Counted from the stretch's first letter, positions 46,975 through 58,203 are shown. The stretch is DNA of 64,000 nt from Phyto melanocephala (GCA_941918925.1 OW799235.1:102627947-102691946); one strand, 5' to 3'. Program-made: numbers and translations. The notes: a model not told the origin generated them from the sequence alone.

Positions 46975-47822
46975 ATTTTTCTATGAATAAAGCAGAAAGC
47001 AGAAGCTTTATTGACACGCCTACTTTAACGTAAATTTAATTTACGAAAACATTTTACTAGCTCGATATGCTTATAAAAAAAAAAAGTTCTATATATATAA
47101 AAGTGAAACTCTGTGTGCGTGTGTGTGTTAGCTATAGACTCCGAAACTGTAAAACCGATCGGACTCAAACTTTGGCAAGTTGCTGTACACATTCCAGGCA
47201 GTGTTTATGGGTGGCAAAAAGTGGGTGAAGCCACGTCCAAAAAATTTAGTTATCAGTTTTAGCCACTTGATTTTTCTGAAACTATGCACACATATTGAGT
47301 TGTCATGACTATACAGTTTCGTGATTAAAAAAGTGGGCAGGGCCACACCCATAAAAAAAAAAGTTATAATTTTGAGGTACTTGCACTGGACCGATTTTTC
47401 TGAAACTTTGCACACATATTGAGCTGCAATGGCTTTACAATTTCTTGATTAGAAAAGTGGGCAGTGTCACGCCCATAAAAAAAGTTATCATGTTCATCTA
47501 CTTGAACTTCACCGTTTTTTTTTTAAACTTTGCACACATATTGAGCAGTCATGATTAGAAAAGTGGGCAGTGCCACTCCCATTGAAAAAAGTTATAATTC
47601 TTAGCTTTTTGCACTTGATATTCAATTTAAATTCAGAATGCATTTTTATTCATTAAGGGGCGTAGCAAAGCGCGCCGGGCTTTTCTAGTTTTAGTATAAA
47701 GAGATCATTCCATAGCGATTACTGTTAATAACAAAATAATAAATTCTGAGCTATAAAAGTACATTAAATTGGTGGTGGGTGTAAAAGATTCGGCACAGCC
47801 GAATATAGTGTCCTTGCCTGCT
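46975..47822 (-). repeat. Family A inverted terminus split by a Helitron-like insertion
   Basis: 46975-47087 ('gacacgcctactttaacg', 'acgaaaacattttactagc') and 47689-47822 ('aaagagatcattccatagcg', 'ggtggtgggtgtaaaagattcgg') are consecutive parts of family A. They are separated by 47088-47688. Confidence 0.65.
47088..47688 (+). mobile_element. Helitron-like non-autonomous element (601 bp)
   Basis: It starts TCTATATATATAAAAGTGAA and ends with a hairpin AAAGC-GCGCCGG-GCTTT (47667-47683), then CTAG (47685-47688). This is the TC...hairpin...CTRR architecture of Helitrons, without terminal inverted repeats or target duplication. The interior has about three to four diverged tandem units of roughly 122 bp, each with 'ctgaaactttgcacacatat', 'gattagaaaagtgggcag' and 'cacgcccataaaaaaa' (47276, 47398 and about 47523). 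It inserted into a family A copy. Confidence 0.65.
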
Positions 47823-47866
47823 ATTTATATAAACATTATATCAATGCAGAATCATTCGGAATATGA

Positions 47867-48967
47867 GAGGTTGGCGTTAAAGTAGGCGTGTCACATTATT
47901 TTTCTTATATTTTAATAACATTGACCAGAAGGCTATATTTGCGAAATCTTATCATCGTACATGTAATTATGTTTCTTCTATAAGCTTCAAAATTTTATTT
48001 AAAGTGCATTACGTTAGAACTGGGAATTATAGTAGGCGTGTCAAAGTTATTTCTGATAATGAATCCAACTTACATATTACATTAAAGAGTCCATTGTTCC
48101 GGGCAAAACCTTTGTCCATACACAAATTTTATGATTTTAAGATTATGGAAGGTGGCCATTTAGTGGGCGTTTAACATTTATTTTCCACTGTTATCAATTA
48201 GAAAGCATCATGCACAAAATTTCACCACAGTTCACTAAATGTTGTTTGTTTTTTGAGATTTTATATTTCATTGATACAAGATTATACCATAGGTGGGTGG
48301 TGGGCGTTAAGGTTGGCATGCGAAAGTGATGTCTGATCAAAATTTCTTTTTAGATATTCAAAAACAGGAACGATTATTATTCCAAAAAATTTATCCATAA
48401 AGAAATTATATGAATGTAGGAGAACGCTGTATATGGGAGTTGGGCGTTGATATGGGCGTGTCACCTTCATTTTTTGTTATTGCAATAACATTGACGAAAA
48501 AGCTATATTTTTGAAATTTCAGATTTGAACATCTAATTTTTTCGGTTTATGACGTTTTAAAAAAAACTTAAAAAATGTTTTTTACGTAATACTCGAGTTG
48601 GAGCAGTTTTAACAGAAACATAATTGTTGCTCTTAGTAAATATACTTGTGAAATTTTATCACTCTGTGTCATTACGTTGAGACGCAATTACATTTTATTG
48701 GATGTCCGAAAGACCAATTCAATTCAAGAGTGAATTGGAAGCCATAACTCATTTCCTATTCACCGATTTTGCCCATTTTCAATAGAAAATATTTATCATG
48801 TACTAAAAATATTTTGGCGCAATTTTTTCCCTTTTTCTTCACCCTTAAATAAAATCAGGACTCAGAAGATGTATACTTTATGGGTTCTAAAATGAATATT
48901 TCGATGTGTTACAAACGGAATGATAAAATTAATATGACGCCATACCAATTTTTGGTGGTCATTATAA
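47867..48967 (+). repeat. Family A repeat, diverged internal and 3' part
   Basis: It has 'ggttggcgttaaagtaggcg', 'gtaggcgtgtcaaagttat', 'tactttatgggttctaaaat' and 'gatgtgttacaaacggaatg', ending 'caatttttggtggtcattat'. More decayed than the other copies, without the gacagacgga block. Confidence 0.6.
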
Positions 48968-49265
48968 TAAAGTTGTGCAATTACTAAATTGATAAATTTG
49001 ATTTTAATTTATTTATTTTATTCAATACTTAACACTTTTACAAGTATAAAAATACATTTTTAATTGCCAGTAAACCATTACGAAATTATTCGTTAATTTT
49101 GTGAAATTTTAAATTATTTTTTTTTTTTTTTGTAAAATTAAAAAAGCTTTTTCTTATTTATTTAACAAAATAAATGTATGAACGGATTTTTGTCGGTTCA
49201 TCAAATGTAGTTTAAGTAATGTTTAATGGCAAAGATAAACATGTACGTTTTAATCAAAGTTTTCT

Positions 49266-49271
49266 TTTATT
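49266..49271 (-). terminator. Polyadenylation signal of Kazal gene 2
   Basis: AATAAA (within AGAATAAAAG) on the minus strand, about 100 bp beyond the stop codon. Confidence 0.55.
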
Positions 49272-49371
49272 CTAGTTCATTTTCTTGTTATAAAATTTAA
49301 GTTAAATTCATTTCATTGTTAGTAATAAAGTTCAAGGGTTTGTTACACGGGTCACTGGCTAAAAATTTGAT

Positions 49372-49934
49372 TTACGGCAGAGGTTTATAAGGATTTCTAC
49401 GCTGTAAACATTTCCAATCGGGTACCTTAACAAAGGCTGCAAAATAAAAAACGTTATCCTTTAAATGATTCTATTTTCAATCAAATATAAAACTTACCTT
49501 GGCCATTAATACAGGATTTCCGCCCTAGTTCACAATCATTTAAAAATGTTAGATACACATCACCATATTCACCACACACGGGATTATAACTGGTATCACA
49601 TTCAGTGGGACAAAGGTAACGACAATAGGTCCTGGTAGTAAAAGTCAAAGCTTTGGAAGGATAATTTGTAAAGCAAGTTATAAGTAAATAATTGTCTAAC
49701 AATTGAATAAATTATTAAACTATTACCGTTTTGGCCAGCAAGGCTGCGTTTTTTGTTCATTTCTTTCATGTAATAAATATCTCGAAACAAGTAGCACTTG
49801 CTACCATCGGTGGTAAAAACAGTGCGATAATCTCTAGGAAGGCTCATATAATGAATATAGTCAAATGCTTGTGCTTGATCAGACACAAAGCAAAAAATAA
49901 CAACGATAATGGAGAATAGCTTTAAGCACAGCAT
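49372..49934 (-). CDS. Secreted atypical Kazal-type protease inhibitor, paralogue 2 (3 exons)
   Basis: Exons 49727-49934, 49498-49650 and 49372-49436 (208, 153 and 65 nt; the first two have exactly the lengths of paralogue 1) with introns of 76 and 61 bp encode 141 residues. The N-terminal signal peptide (LKLFSIIVVIFCFVSDQAQ) opens at the ATG at 49932-49934. The exon 1 module shares TTDGSKCYLFRDIYYM and the end AGQN. The Kazal core in exon 2 is almost identical to paralogue 1 (Met to Val and Leu to Ile changes). Exon 3 (FVKVPDWKCLQRRNPYKPLP) diverged most. Predicted P1 is again Thr (two residues after the Kazal Cys2). It lies in tandem, same strand, about 4 kb away from paralogue 1, with Helitron and family A debris between. 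Exon 1 diverged more than exon 2, suggesting constraint on the inhibitor domain. Confidence 0.85.
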
Positions 49935-49961
49935 TTTCAAGTAGATGAAATGCTTTAAAAA

Positions 49962-49995
49962 TGAATAATTAAAAAGCACTGAGATCACTTTTATA
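49962..49995 (-). promoter_or_regulatory. TATA box and initiator of Kazal gene 2
   Basis: TATAAAAG at 49988-49995 and initiator TTCATTT with A at 49962, spacing 33 bp as in paralogue 1. Predicted 5' leader about 28 nt. Confidence 0.65.
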
Positions 49996-50077
49996 GTAAA
50001 AAAAATGTGACATCCTGCATATAATTCCTTAAATAAATAAAATGAAATAAAAAAATTGACAAATAACAAGTGTTTTA

Positions 50078-50575
50078 AAGGGTGATCCAACTTAAATGCA
50101 TGATGTTAACTTTAAATGAAACAAAATGTTTTCAGAGAATGTTCTTAATAATTTTTATTAATTATTATGATCTACGACAATTATATGTGTAAAAAAAAAG
50201 CATCGGTGGCATCCGATGGTGTATATTTTCAGTGACAATGTTGATGTTTAATTGTTGGGTACGATAACGAGCCGAGGATGACGGTTCTTCTGCCACACTA
50301 TCACGAACAAAATCAATATTTTCCGCAGAACGAACTGGGCAAGCATGTGCAGGTGTTTTTTTATTTCCTATAGACCCGGATTGCTAAAATTTGGGCACAA
50401 TTTCCCGGTTGTGAACACATTTCTTCGATTATGTTGAACAACAAAAAAAAAAAAAAGAACACGAAATGCATTTTAATATAAAAGCCCATTTTTGTAAAAT
50501 GCTATATCATTCTCAACGCACTGATCAATTATGTACCTCTTAATTAACATCGTAATTTATGATTGGGCCACCCTT
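50078..50575 (-). mobile_element. Deleted Tc1/mariner element (498 bp) in the upstream flank of Kazal gene 2
   Basis: The ends AAGGGTGATCCAACTTAAAT (50078 on) and 'tttatgattgggccaccctt' (to 50575) are imperfect inverted repeats flanked by TA (50076-50077, 50576-50577). The interior keeps minus-strand traces of the transposase N-terminus ('RRTVILGSL..VPNN', homologous to 'STSTRHRAQQL' of other copies). Sequence homologous to the gene 1 flank resumes at 50590, so the insertion post-dates the gene duplication. Confidence 0.65.
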
Positions 50576-50589
50576 TATTTATTATATTT

Positions 50590-51038
50590 CATTAATTTAT
50601 TAAAAGTTTTAGATGTTTTTGTTTTCCAAATAAAAAAATAAATATTTAAGCAGCATATTTAAGAAATAGTAGATTTAAGCACTAAAGACTCTAGTACTAA
50701 AGTATTAAAATTAATAGCAAATTATGACAAATATTAGTCGACCTTTTTAATAACAATAAGGAATATTCTGGAACGTTTTTATAACCCAAGTATATTTTAA
50801 ATATACTTTAACAATTAAGTGGCTTTGGTGAACAAGCACCCACGTATACATCAGACTCTTCTATGACATTAATTTATCAGATGTGATATCTAGTTATGAG
50901 GGCATATTACGAGCTGAGATATAAGCGAAAATAAGATTTTTCAGCTACATTTTGAAACGTTTGTTATGTACATATGGATAAGATATCTATCCTGGGCAAT
51001 ATTTTCAAAGAAATCGGCGAAAGAAAATGTTGGAAAAA
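50590..51038. other. Duplicated upstream flank and AT-rich DNA
   Basis: 50600-50720 resembles 45520-45660. The rest is unrecognised. Confidence 0.5.
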
Positions 51039-53079
51039 CAAGTAAAAGCACTATATTCGGCTGTGCCGAATCTATTATACCCACCACCAGGTTTTTGTTC
51101 TTTTGCAGCTAGGATTTTTTTTTCCAAAAATTTTTGTTTCCCGGAAATGCGAGATTTATTTTTTAATATCCCGGGATCCCGCAGCAAATCAAATAAGAAG
51201 TAAACTTGTTTCTAATTAAAAAAAAAAACATTTTATTAAAAAGCATAAAATAGTTTATAATGTAAAATAAACACTTTAAAACTATAAAAATTAATAAAGA
51301 AACTTGAATTTAAAATATAAATTGAGTAAAAATATTTTTTATTGAAAAAAATATTATTTTCTAGATACGAGATCAAATATTAGTACAAAAAAACAATAAT
51401 ACAGGCACTTCAGCCATGAGATCAAAAATAAAATCATTAGAATTCAATTTCAATATAAACATCTCCTTTCGAATCGTAGCCACCATTTTTATTGCCCGGG
51501 ATCCCGAAAAATAATCCCGGGAATTCGGGAAGATTAAATAACTCAAATTCCCGGGAAATAACCAAATTTATAGCACAAAATGTATTTGTTTGTTGTTAAC
51601 AGTAATCGCTATGCAATAATCTCTTTATACTAAAATATGTATCACTTTTTTTTGTATAACTTCGATATGCTAGTGGGCGTTAAAGTAGGCGTGTTGAAGT
51701 TATTTCTACTAATAAATCCCTTATTATTCCAAAATCTTTATTCATAGAGAAATTATAGAATTTGAGATAAACCGTTATTTGGGAGGCAGGCGTTAAAGTG
51801 GGCGTGTCACCTAAATTTTCCAGCATAACAATGACATTAACTAGAAGGATATCTGTTGTAAATTTCATCATCATACCTTCAATTTTGTCGGTTGTATGAT
51901 TTCATTAACAGTAGATAACGTGAAAAGTGGTCGTAATAGTAGGCGTGTCGAAGTTATACTAGTCTTTCAATGAAAAATGGCGTTCAAGTAGGCGTGTTGA
52001 AGTTGTTTCTACTGATGAATGCAACTTAGATGTTTCAATATAGTCCTTTATTATTCCAAAATCTTTATTCATAGAGAGATTATATGAATTTGAGATAAAC
52101 CGTTATATGGGAGGTTGGCGTTAAAGTGGGCGTATCACCGGCATAACAATGACATTGACTAGAAGGATATCTGTAGCAAATTTCATCATCGTAGCTCTAA
52201 TTTTGTCGGTTTTATGAGCATTTAAATTTCATTAACAGTGGATAACGTGAAAAGTGGTCGTAATAGTAGGCGTGTCGAATTTATTGTAGTCTTTCAATGA
52301 AAAATTGCGCTAAAGTAGGCGTGTCGAAATTATTTTTAATAATGAATGCAACTTAGATGTTTCAATATAGTCCTTTATTATTCAAAAATCTTTATTCGTA
52401 GAGAAATTATATGAATTTGAGGTAAGACGTTATGTGGGAGGTGGGCGTAAAAGTGGGCGTGTTACATTTATTTTCCGTTAGAACAAAGCATTTGACCGAA
52501 AAGCAAAGTGTGCAAAATTTCAGAGTCGTACATCCAATTTTGTTGCTTTTATGACGTTTTTGTTTTTAAATATACCGAAAAATACACTGTGCGGTATAAA
52601 TTTTCGTACATTTTGATCGATAACTCCTTTGCTAATACATAGATTTAGATAAATTTCGGAGAAAAATATTGTTTTTACTCAGGAAATATATATTCGAAGT
52701 TTCATGACCCACGTTTATGCGTTTGGACACAATTCCATTTTATTCGATGTTCGAAGGACAGGGTTTTTTCGACCTACTCTTGCTTTTCGAGCTATAACTC
52801 TCTTCCTAATATTCCGATTTAGCCCATTTTCAATACCAATCAAGCCTTGTCTATAAGAAAGATTCTGGCAAAATTTGAGCCCCCTAGCTTTTTTGGTGCG
52901 ACCTCTATCGTGCTTTCAACAGACGGACAGACGGACGGATATAGCTAGATCGTCATAAAATCAAACCCCGATTCAGAATATATACACTGTATGGGGTCTA
53001 AAATGGATATTTCGATGTGTTACAAACGAAATGACAAAATGAATATACCCCCACCATTTTTTTTGGTGGCGGGTGTAAA
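51039..53079 (+). repeat. Family A repeat with insertion, lacking the mariner remnant
   Basis: It begins caagtaaaagcactatattc and ends 'ccaccattttttttggtggc'. It has three tandem units with 'ttaaagtgggcgtgtcacc' and 'cataacaatgacattgacta', and one gacagacggacgg block (52921-52937). At 51640-51662 the sequence runs 'gtatcac', a T-run and 'gtataacttcgatatgc' without interruption. This is the empty target site of the mariner remnant present in the 2.9 and 21 kb copies. Confidence 0.75.
51089..51570. mobile_element. Inserted ~480-bp MITE-like segment with CCCGGGATCCCG palindromes
   Basis: It interrupts family A between 'cccaccacca' and 'aatttatagcacaaaat'. Both halves hold cccgggatcccg (51168-51181 and about 51496-51510), and 'tttcccgg' lies near both ends (51137, 51549-51560). 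The ends GGTTTTTG/ATAACC give only a weak inverted repeat, so the exact boundaries and class are uncertain. Confidence 0.45.
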
Positions 53080-55236
53080 AATGTCAAATTATCGATTTCC
53101 TAAATAAGTTTTGGTCTTAACTTTGCCATATAATGATGAGTGAACTGTGTCAAGGGGTATATAAGGTTTGGCACAGCCGAATGAAGCGCTCTTACTTATT
53201 TTATTCTTTCTTTTATATAAAATATGTCCCATTTGTACTGTACAGAAAAAGCTTTTATATTGATCTAAGCTTTAAAAAACATGTGAATGTTTTTTTGTTT
53301 GTTTTATAATACAATTAAAAATTGATAATAACTTAGAAATAATCAGTTTTTCATTTCTGTTTTCAGACAACAATTTAATGAAAATAATACAAAATTATAA
53401 ATAAAAACAAACAGACAAAATTTGTAGATTATTTATTTAATAAAGAATCATATAATAACGAGTCCAATTTGCAGATGTTGACACAATTTCTAAAACAGAA
53501 TGATAAATATTAGTTGAGTTTTGGAAAATACAATGGCGAATTTCTTAAAGTTTCCTTTAATAAAAGGAGAATGTCATATGATTGGGAAATTTGTCAAAAA
53601 TTCCATATTTATTTACGAACAATACAAAAGCTTTGTATTGTTTTGGAATTGTAGAGATAATGCCACGATATGGAAAAATTTATTAAAAAATTAATATTTC
53701 GTTAGAAACAATTATCAAGTGCCACAAAAGCTTTTTTATTTGTAATGGCTTCGAATTATGAAATTAAACTTTCGTATAGCCGACTATGGTGCGGATGTTA
53801 TTTAAGCATTTTTAATTCATTAAGGTTTTGTTTATGGCAGATAAAACTTCAATTACGTTATTAATATCCCCTTTAAGAAATTAAAGTTCTTCACTGAATA
53901 GTTGCACAGTAGACGGTACCAGAAAAATAAAATATATTTTGAAATAGTTTTTTTCGACAAACAACTTTTTTATTTTTCGTTATATGCGTTGCGTAATACA
54001 TTACTTTTTTTTGTCTAGAGTAATAATTTAGACACCAGAAACCATAGTTGCAGACAATTTTTTTTTCTTAGACAAGCGAATATGGATATCAAATAATAGT
54101 GATCGAACAGTAGAATACATTTAGCTATTAAAAAATTCAAAATCCTAAACAAAATAATGGATAATTTTTTTAGCCCCATCAATATATGTAGGTGTCAAAC
54201 GAACAAGTTTGACTAGCAGAATACAGTTAGGCAGGTAGGAGGAAAAGACAGCTGTTGTGCTGCTTACTTGAGTCTATCCTTAAAAATTCCTGTAAAGGAT
54301 TAAGAAAAAGGGGAAAAATATATTACAACCGCTAGAAGGGAATAGAAGAAAAGAGAGAAAGAAAGCAAAGAAGTCGTTATCTGGTTCGCCAACCATTTCA
54401 GGCAAATATGTCCTAGATGGAGTAAGTGTTCCAATACTGAACTATTTTAGTAAACAAAACAGACTGCCTTATAAATTTCAGCAATACTTAGTGTTGCAAT
54501 ATCTGAGACAGTGTATGTAGCCTGCTATATTCTGCTGAAAATTATACTTCGGATTTTCTCCAATCCTTGACAGTGACACAGAAAGTGATGTATAGTCCCC
54601 TTAACCCCTTGTAAAGACAATTTCTACAGAAGTCATTCTAGGATATGATTGCCGAAATAGAATATAGTTAACTATGAAACAATTTATAATCCAAAATCGC
54701 GCCCCAAAAAATATTTTTTTAACTAAATCGATATGAGAATCACTTTATAAGGTTTGATTAGTAGGTCATAGTAAACTTTTAGCAATTAAAAATCCAAGAT
54801 ATAGTTCGAAAATAAATGAGTGATAATTTTTTCCCAACTCATATAATATGGGTAGCAAATGAAAGGGATTGGCTGGAAAAATAAAGTTCACAGTGTTAAA
54901 ATTTAAAACAACGTAGAGTTTGATAAGAAAATACATTAATTCTGAAATGTTGGCTAGGCTGCAATGAGGTAATTTTTCGAATTTTAACATACTTAATGTA
55001 CATAATAGTGATAAGTTTACAAGATTCCGCACGACACAAATATAGCACTCTTATTCGTTTTAAGACTTTTTTTCTTATATTTTTGCATTTAATATACTCT
55101 GTAATAATATGTTTAGTGTAAGTATCATTTTAGTATAGCGTTATAAATCACAAAATACGAAAACACGAAGTTAATCTGTAGAAATTCGAATGGAGTAAAA
55201 ATGACACAAAACCAAAAATATCCTATACAATATATA
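53080..55236. other. Stretch with worn repeat termini, no gene
   Basis: 53150-53200 ('ggggtatataaggtttggca', 'cagccgaatgaagcgctctt') and 55018-55056 are decayed A/B termini. 54050-54230 and 54650-54780 faintly resemble the long family B subvariant. No coding sequence recognised. Confidence 0.45.
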
Positions 55237-55258
55237 GGGCCGTATTCATAAAAAATAT

Positions 55259-56638
55259 GGCTCCACGAAAAGCCCCTCAATGAAATAACGCCCAAACGAA
55301 AAATGAAATATTCCCCAAATTTTTTTCATACATTTTTGGGTGTTATTTCATATGAAATAACTCCCAATTTTTTTGGGCCGTCTTTCACTTTTTTTGGAAA
55401 TTATTTCATTTCTCATTTGGGGTTTTCAAATTATGAAATAATCTCCAATGAAATAACATCCAACAAATTTTTAAATTCGGGGCTTGTTTCATAGCGTGTA
55501 TAATTTGGGTGATATTTCATTTTGTATTCGGGGGTTATTTCATTTTTAAAGCTTTTGGTTTTGGGGGTGCTTGTAAATAAATTATATAAAAATAGGCCTT
55601 TTACAAGAAAACTTTTAGCCTCTGAATATATTACAATATCTTTTTAAATACATAAATGATAACGTTCTGGATTTGGATGGTGCGACCTTCGTGACAGACT
55701 ACGAAATAAGTCTACGGAAGGCAATAATGATTGTTTTCCCTAAATAAAAAGTAATCGGTTGTTGGTTCCACTTTTGCCAAGCAGTAAGGAGGTCCACAAT
55801 AATAAAGTGTAACCAACTGGCAGCATTTGTACATACAACGCATATTTTCTCCATTTTGATTTCATGAGCAACCATTTTGTTTTTTTTAACCATTTCTTAC
55901 GTATAATGTATTAAGATTATTATTTATGTATGCACATGAAAATAATTTTTTGGTAGTTGGGTTTCAAAAATTAATATATTGGAAATATTAAACAATTCTT
56001 TGTCCATACTTCCTCACATCTCCATTACAGAAAATTACTGCCTTCTTCACAATATTGTAACTATAAAAACGTCTCCCATGAGTTGGATTTTCAAGCCATT
56101 CGTAAAGTTTTAGGATAGCTCGTTGGTGGCTGATCTGATATGGCTTCCATCGTATAAGGGAAATTTACTGCACTGGACTTAGTTCATTTACTGGACTTAG
56201 TTCTTTCACCAAAAAAAAATTGATTTTAAATGCTGGCACACTTTTGAAGTTGCATATATCCTTATTATGAAGAAGAAGCCTGCGGCCCTCCACACGATTT
56301 ATATCAATAAATTTGCGATTTTGCTGTTGGTCCATATTGACTTCATAAAATCCTTAATCAATCTGACTCTTTTATGAATTTCGGGCTTTATTTCATTTTT
56401 GTTGCTGATGGGGTTTATTTCATTGGGGGTTATTTCATTTTCATCATTGGGAGTTATTTCATATGAAATAACTCCCAAATATTGGGGGTTGTTTCGTGTT
56501 TGCTTTGGGGTTTATTTCATTTATTTTTGGATGTTATTTCATTCACTGTTTTTGGGTGTTATTTCCAATTTTTTGGGGTTTACTTCATTGGGAATTGTTT
56601 CCTGGGCGTTATTTCATTGGGGGGCTTTTCGTGGAGCC
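55259..56638. mobile_element. 1380-bp element with GGCTCCACGAAAAGCCCC ends and GTTATTTCATT arrays
   Basis: Terminal inverted repeat GGCTCCACGAAAAGCCCC (55259-55276) is matched in reverse by GGGGCTTTTCGTGGAGCC (56621-56638). An 8-bp duplication AAAAATAT flanks it (55251-55258, 56639-56646), a hAT-like size. Both outer 300-bp regions carry many 'GTTATTTCATT'/'AATGAAATAAC' words (55282-55460, 55505-55545, 56405-56620), including the perfect palindrome GTTATTTCATATGAAATAAC near 55339 and 56453. The interior (55560-56390) has different composition and a coding-like minus-strand remnant. Confidence 0.75.
55996..56335 (-). pseudogene. Unrecognised protein remnant inside the nested element
   Basis: From an ATG at 56333-56335 one frame runs MDQQQNRKFIDINRVEGRRL..., stops at TAA (56165-56167), and continues in the same frame with RWKPYQISHQRAILKLYEWL and GRRFYSYNIVKKAVIFCNGD. 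A 17-bp tandem duplication (aactaagtccagtaaat type) lies just before the stop. Composition (Lys/Arg-rich, few stops in one frame) suggests real former coding sequence, possibly the element's transposase or accessory protein. I do not recognise the family. A second open stretch at 55699-55893 (ending near GKTIIIAFRRLIS) may be a later part. Confidence 0.4.
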
Positions 56639-56740
56639 AAAAATATTTTAGGTTTATTAAAGGCCTTTTTGACAGATGTTGTAGAGAAAATTGTCAAATA
56701 ACCCTTCAATAAACCTAAATATTTTTTATGAATACGGCCC

Positions 56741-57097
56741 ATAATGGGTTTCTTTAGGTTATACTAGACGTGAAATAACCATAATGCCATAGCCTATGTT
56801 ATGCCTATGACTTTATGGCATGTCACCTTTAACACTGGTCCTCAAAAAAAAAAAAGGCGGGAGTTCGAACCTTGTTATGTGATTTTAAGGGAGTTTTGTG
56901 TGCTTAATCCAAATCTGTTTACAGATTTTTTTATCGCTTAATTGTTTTTCTATATCTTATTTAAATAAAATTCTGATATTGAAAAATTAAAAACGTATTT
57001 TTTATAACAAAAGTAAATAATCGTAAACCGAAAATACTTCTTTTGTATAAACTAAAATCTTAAATGAAATTTAATTTAATACAACATTAAAAATTTA
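56741..57097. other. AT-rich stretch, nothing recognised
   Basis: No supported feature. Confidence 0.5.
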
Positions 57098-57803
57098 CAA
57101 GCAACAGTGCTATATTCGGCCGTGCCGAATCTTATATACCCTTCACAACCTGTAGTCATGCAATAACAATTGTTTGTATCACCATTCATCTCATATGAAA
57201 TAAAAAACATACATACATATACAAAACATCCCATTGCAAAATTATAAATTGATGTTTATGTATGTTTATAAAAAAATAAAAAGAATATATATTAAAAACA
57301 AAAAAAAAACAATAAAAAAATTGCAAAAAATTAAAAAAAAAATTAAAAAAAAAATTTTTTTTAAAAATTAAAAAAAAAAATATATAAAAAAAATAATAAA
57401 AATATAAATAATATATAAAATAAGAAGAAAAAAATTTTTTGGTTCAGCTGGGATTCGATGCCACGTTTACTCTAACCAGTATATAAGTATGTTGTTGTTG
57501 TAATTGTGAAAAAAAAACGAGATGCTCGTGGTTTTTTGCTCGTATCTCAGAAAGTTATGGGGCGATTGTGCTGAATTTCAGTAGCGATTCATTCCCGGAT
57601 ATTTCCAAGAGATTGATACTATACACAGATCTGAAGAACATATAGTTGATTTTAACCAACACACGGACAGATGGTCAGGGCTTAATCGACTCCTCTATTC
57701 ATAAGTTTTCAGAAAATATATAATTTATGGGGACGGAAAGGAAAATTGTAGAAATTACAAACGGAATGACATACCCTTGTGCACAACAGGTGAAGGGTAT
57801 AAT
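57098..57803 (+). repeat. Family B repeat, near full length
   Basis: It begins caagcaacagtgctatattc and ends 'aacaggtgaagggtataat'. The A/T block is at 57266-57440, followed by 'cagctgggattcgatgccac' and 'atctcagaaagttatggggc'. Confidence 0.7.
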
Positions 57804-58203
57804 TATAATTATTATAATTACTATTTGGTAGATCGCTTTCTTTCATAAGTGTTATCTACTGTTTCACGATTGATTTCACAGCAGAAATCCGTTATATATT
57901 TTTTTCATGTGCGCAATATATTGATGGAATCGTTCACTATGGTCATCAGACTCCGCACCAAGATTTTATGAGAAAAATAAATACATACAAATGTTCTAAC
58001 TAATCTGGACGGAAAAAATTGCACAATATATGTATTTTATGGTTTTGTACTTAAACCGCAAAATGCAAGTATTTTGCGCATACATAAATGTATTACAAAG
58101 CGGGTTTTGACATTTGTGCATCGATTTTCATCATTTATGGCTTATTTTATTCCCAGTATACCTAAAAGGACAAAAATGTTAAATATTTGTCGGTTTAAGT
58201 TAT
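57804..58203. other. Spacer between two opposed family B copies
   Basis: AT-rich, no gene recognised. Confidence 0.5.

Larger units (their letters stand above)
55237..56740. mobile_element. Palindromic MITE (second copy) split by a nested element
   Basis: The left piece 55237-55258 (gggccgtattcataaaaaat) and the right piece 56647-56740 (ending 'ttttttatgaatacggccc') together rebuild the 117-bp fold-back seen at 27914-28030 (116 bp after removing the insert and one target copy). Flanking ATA on both sides. Confidence 0.75.
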
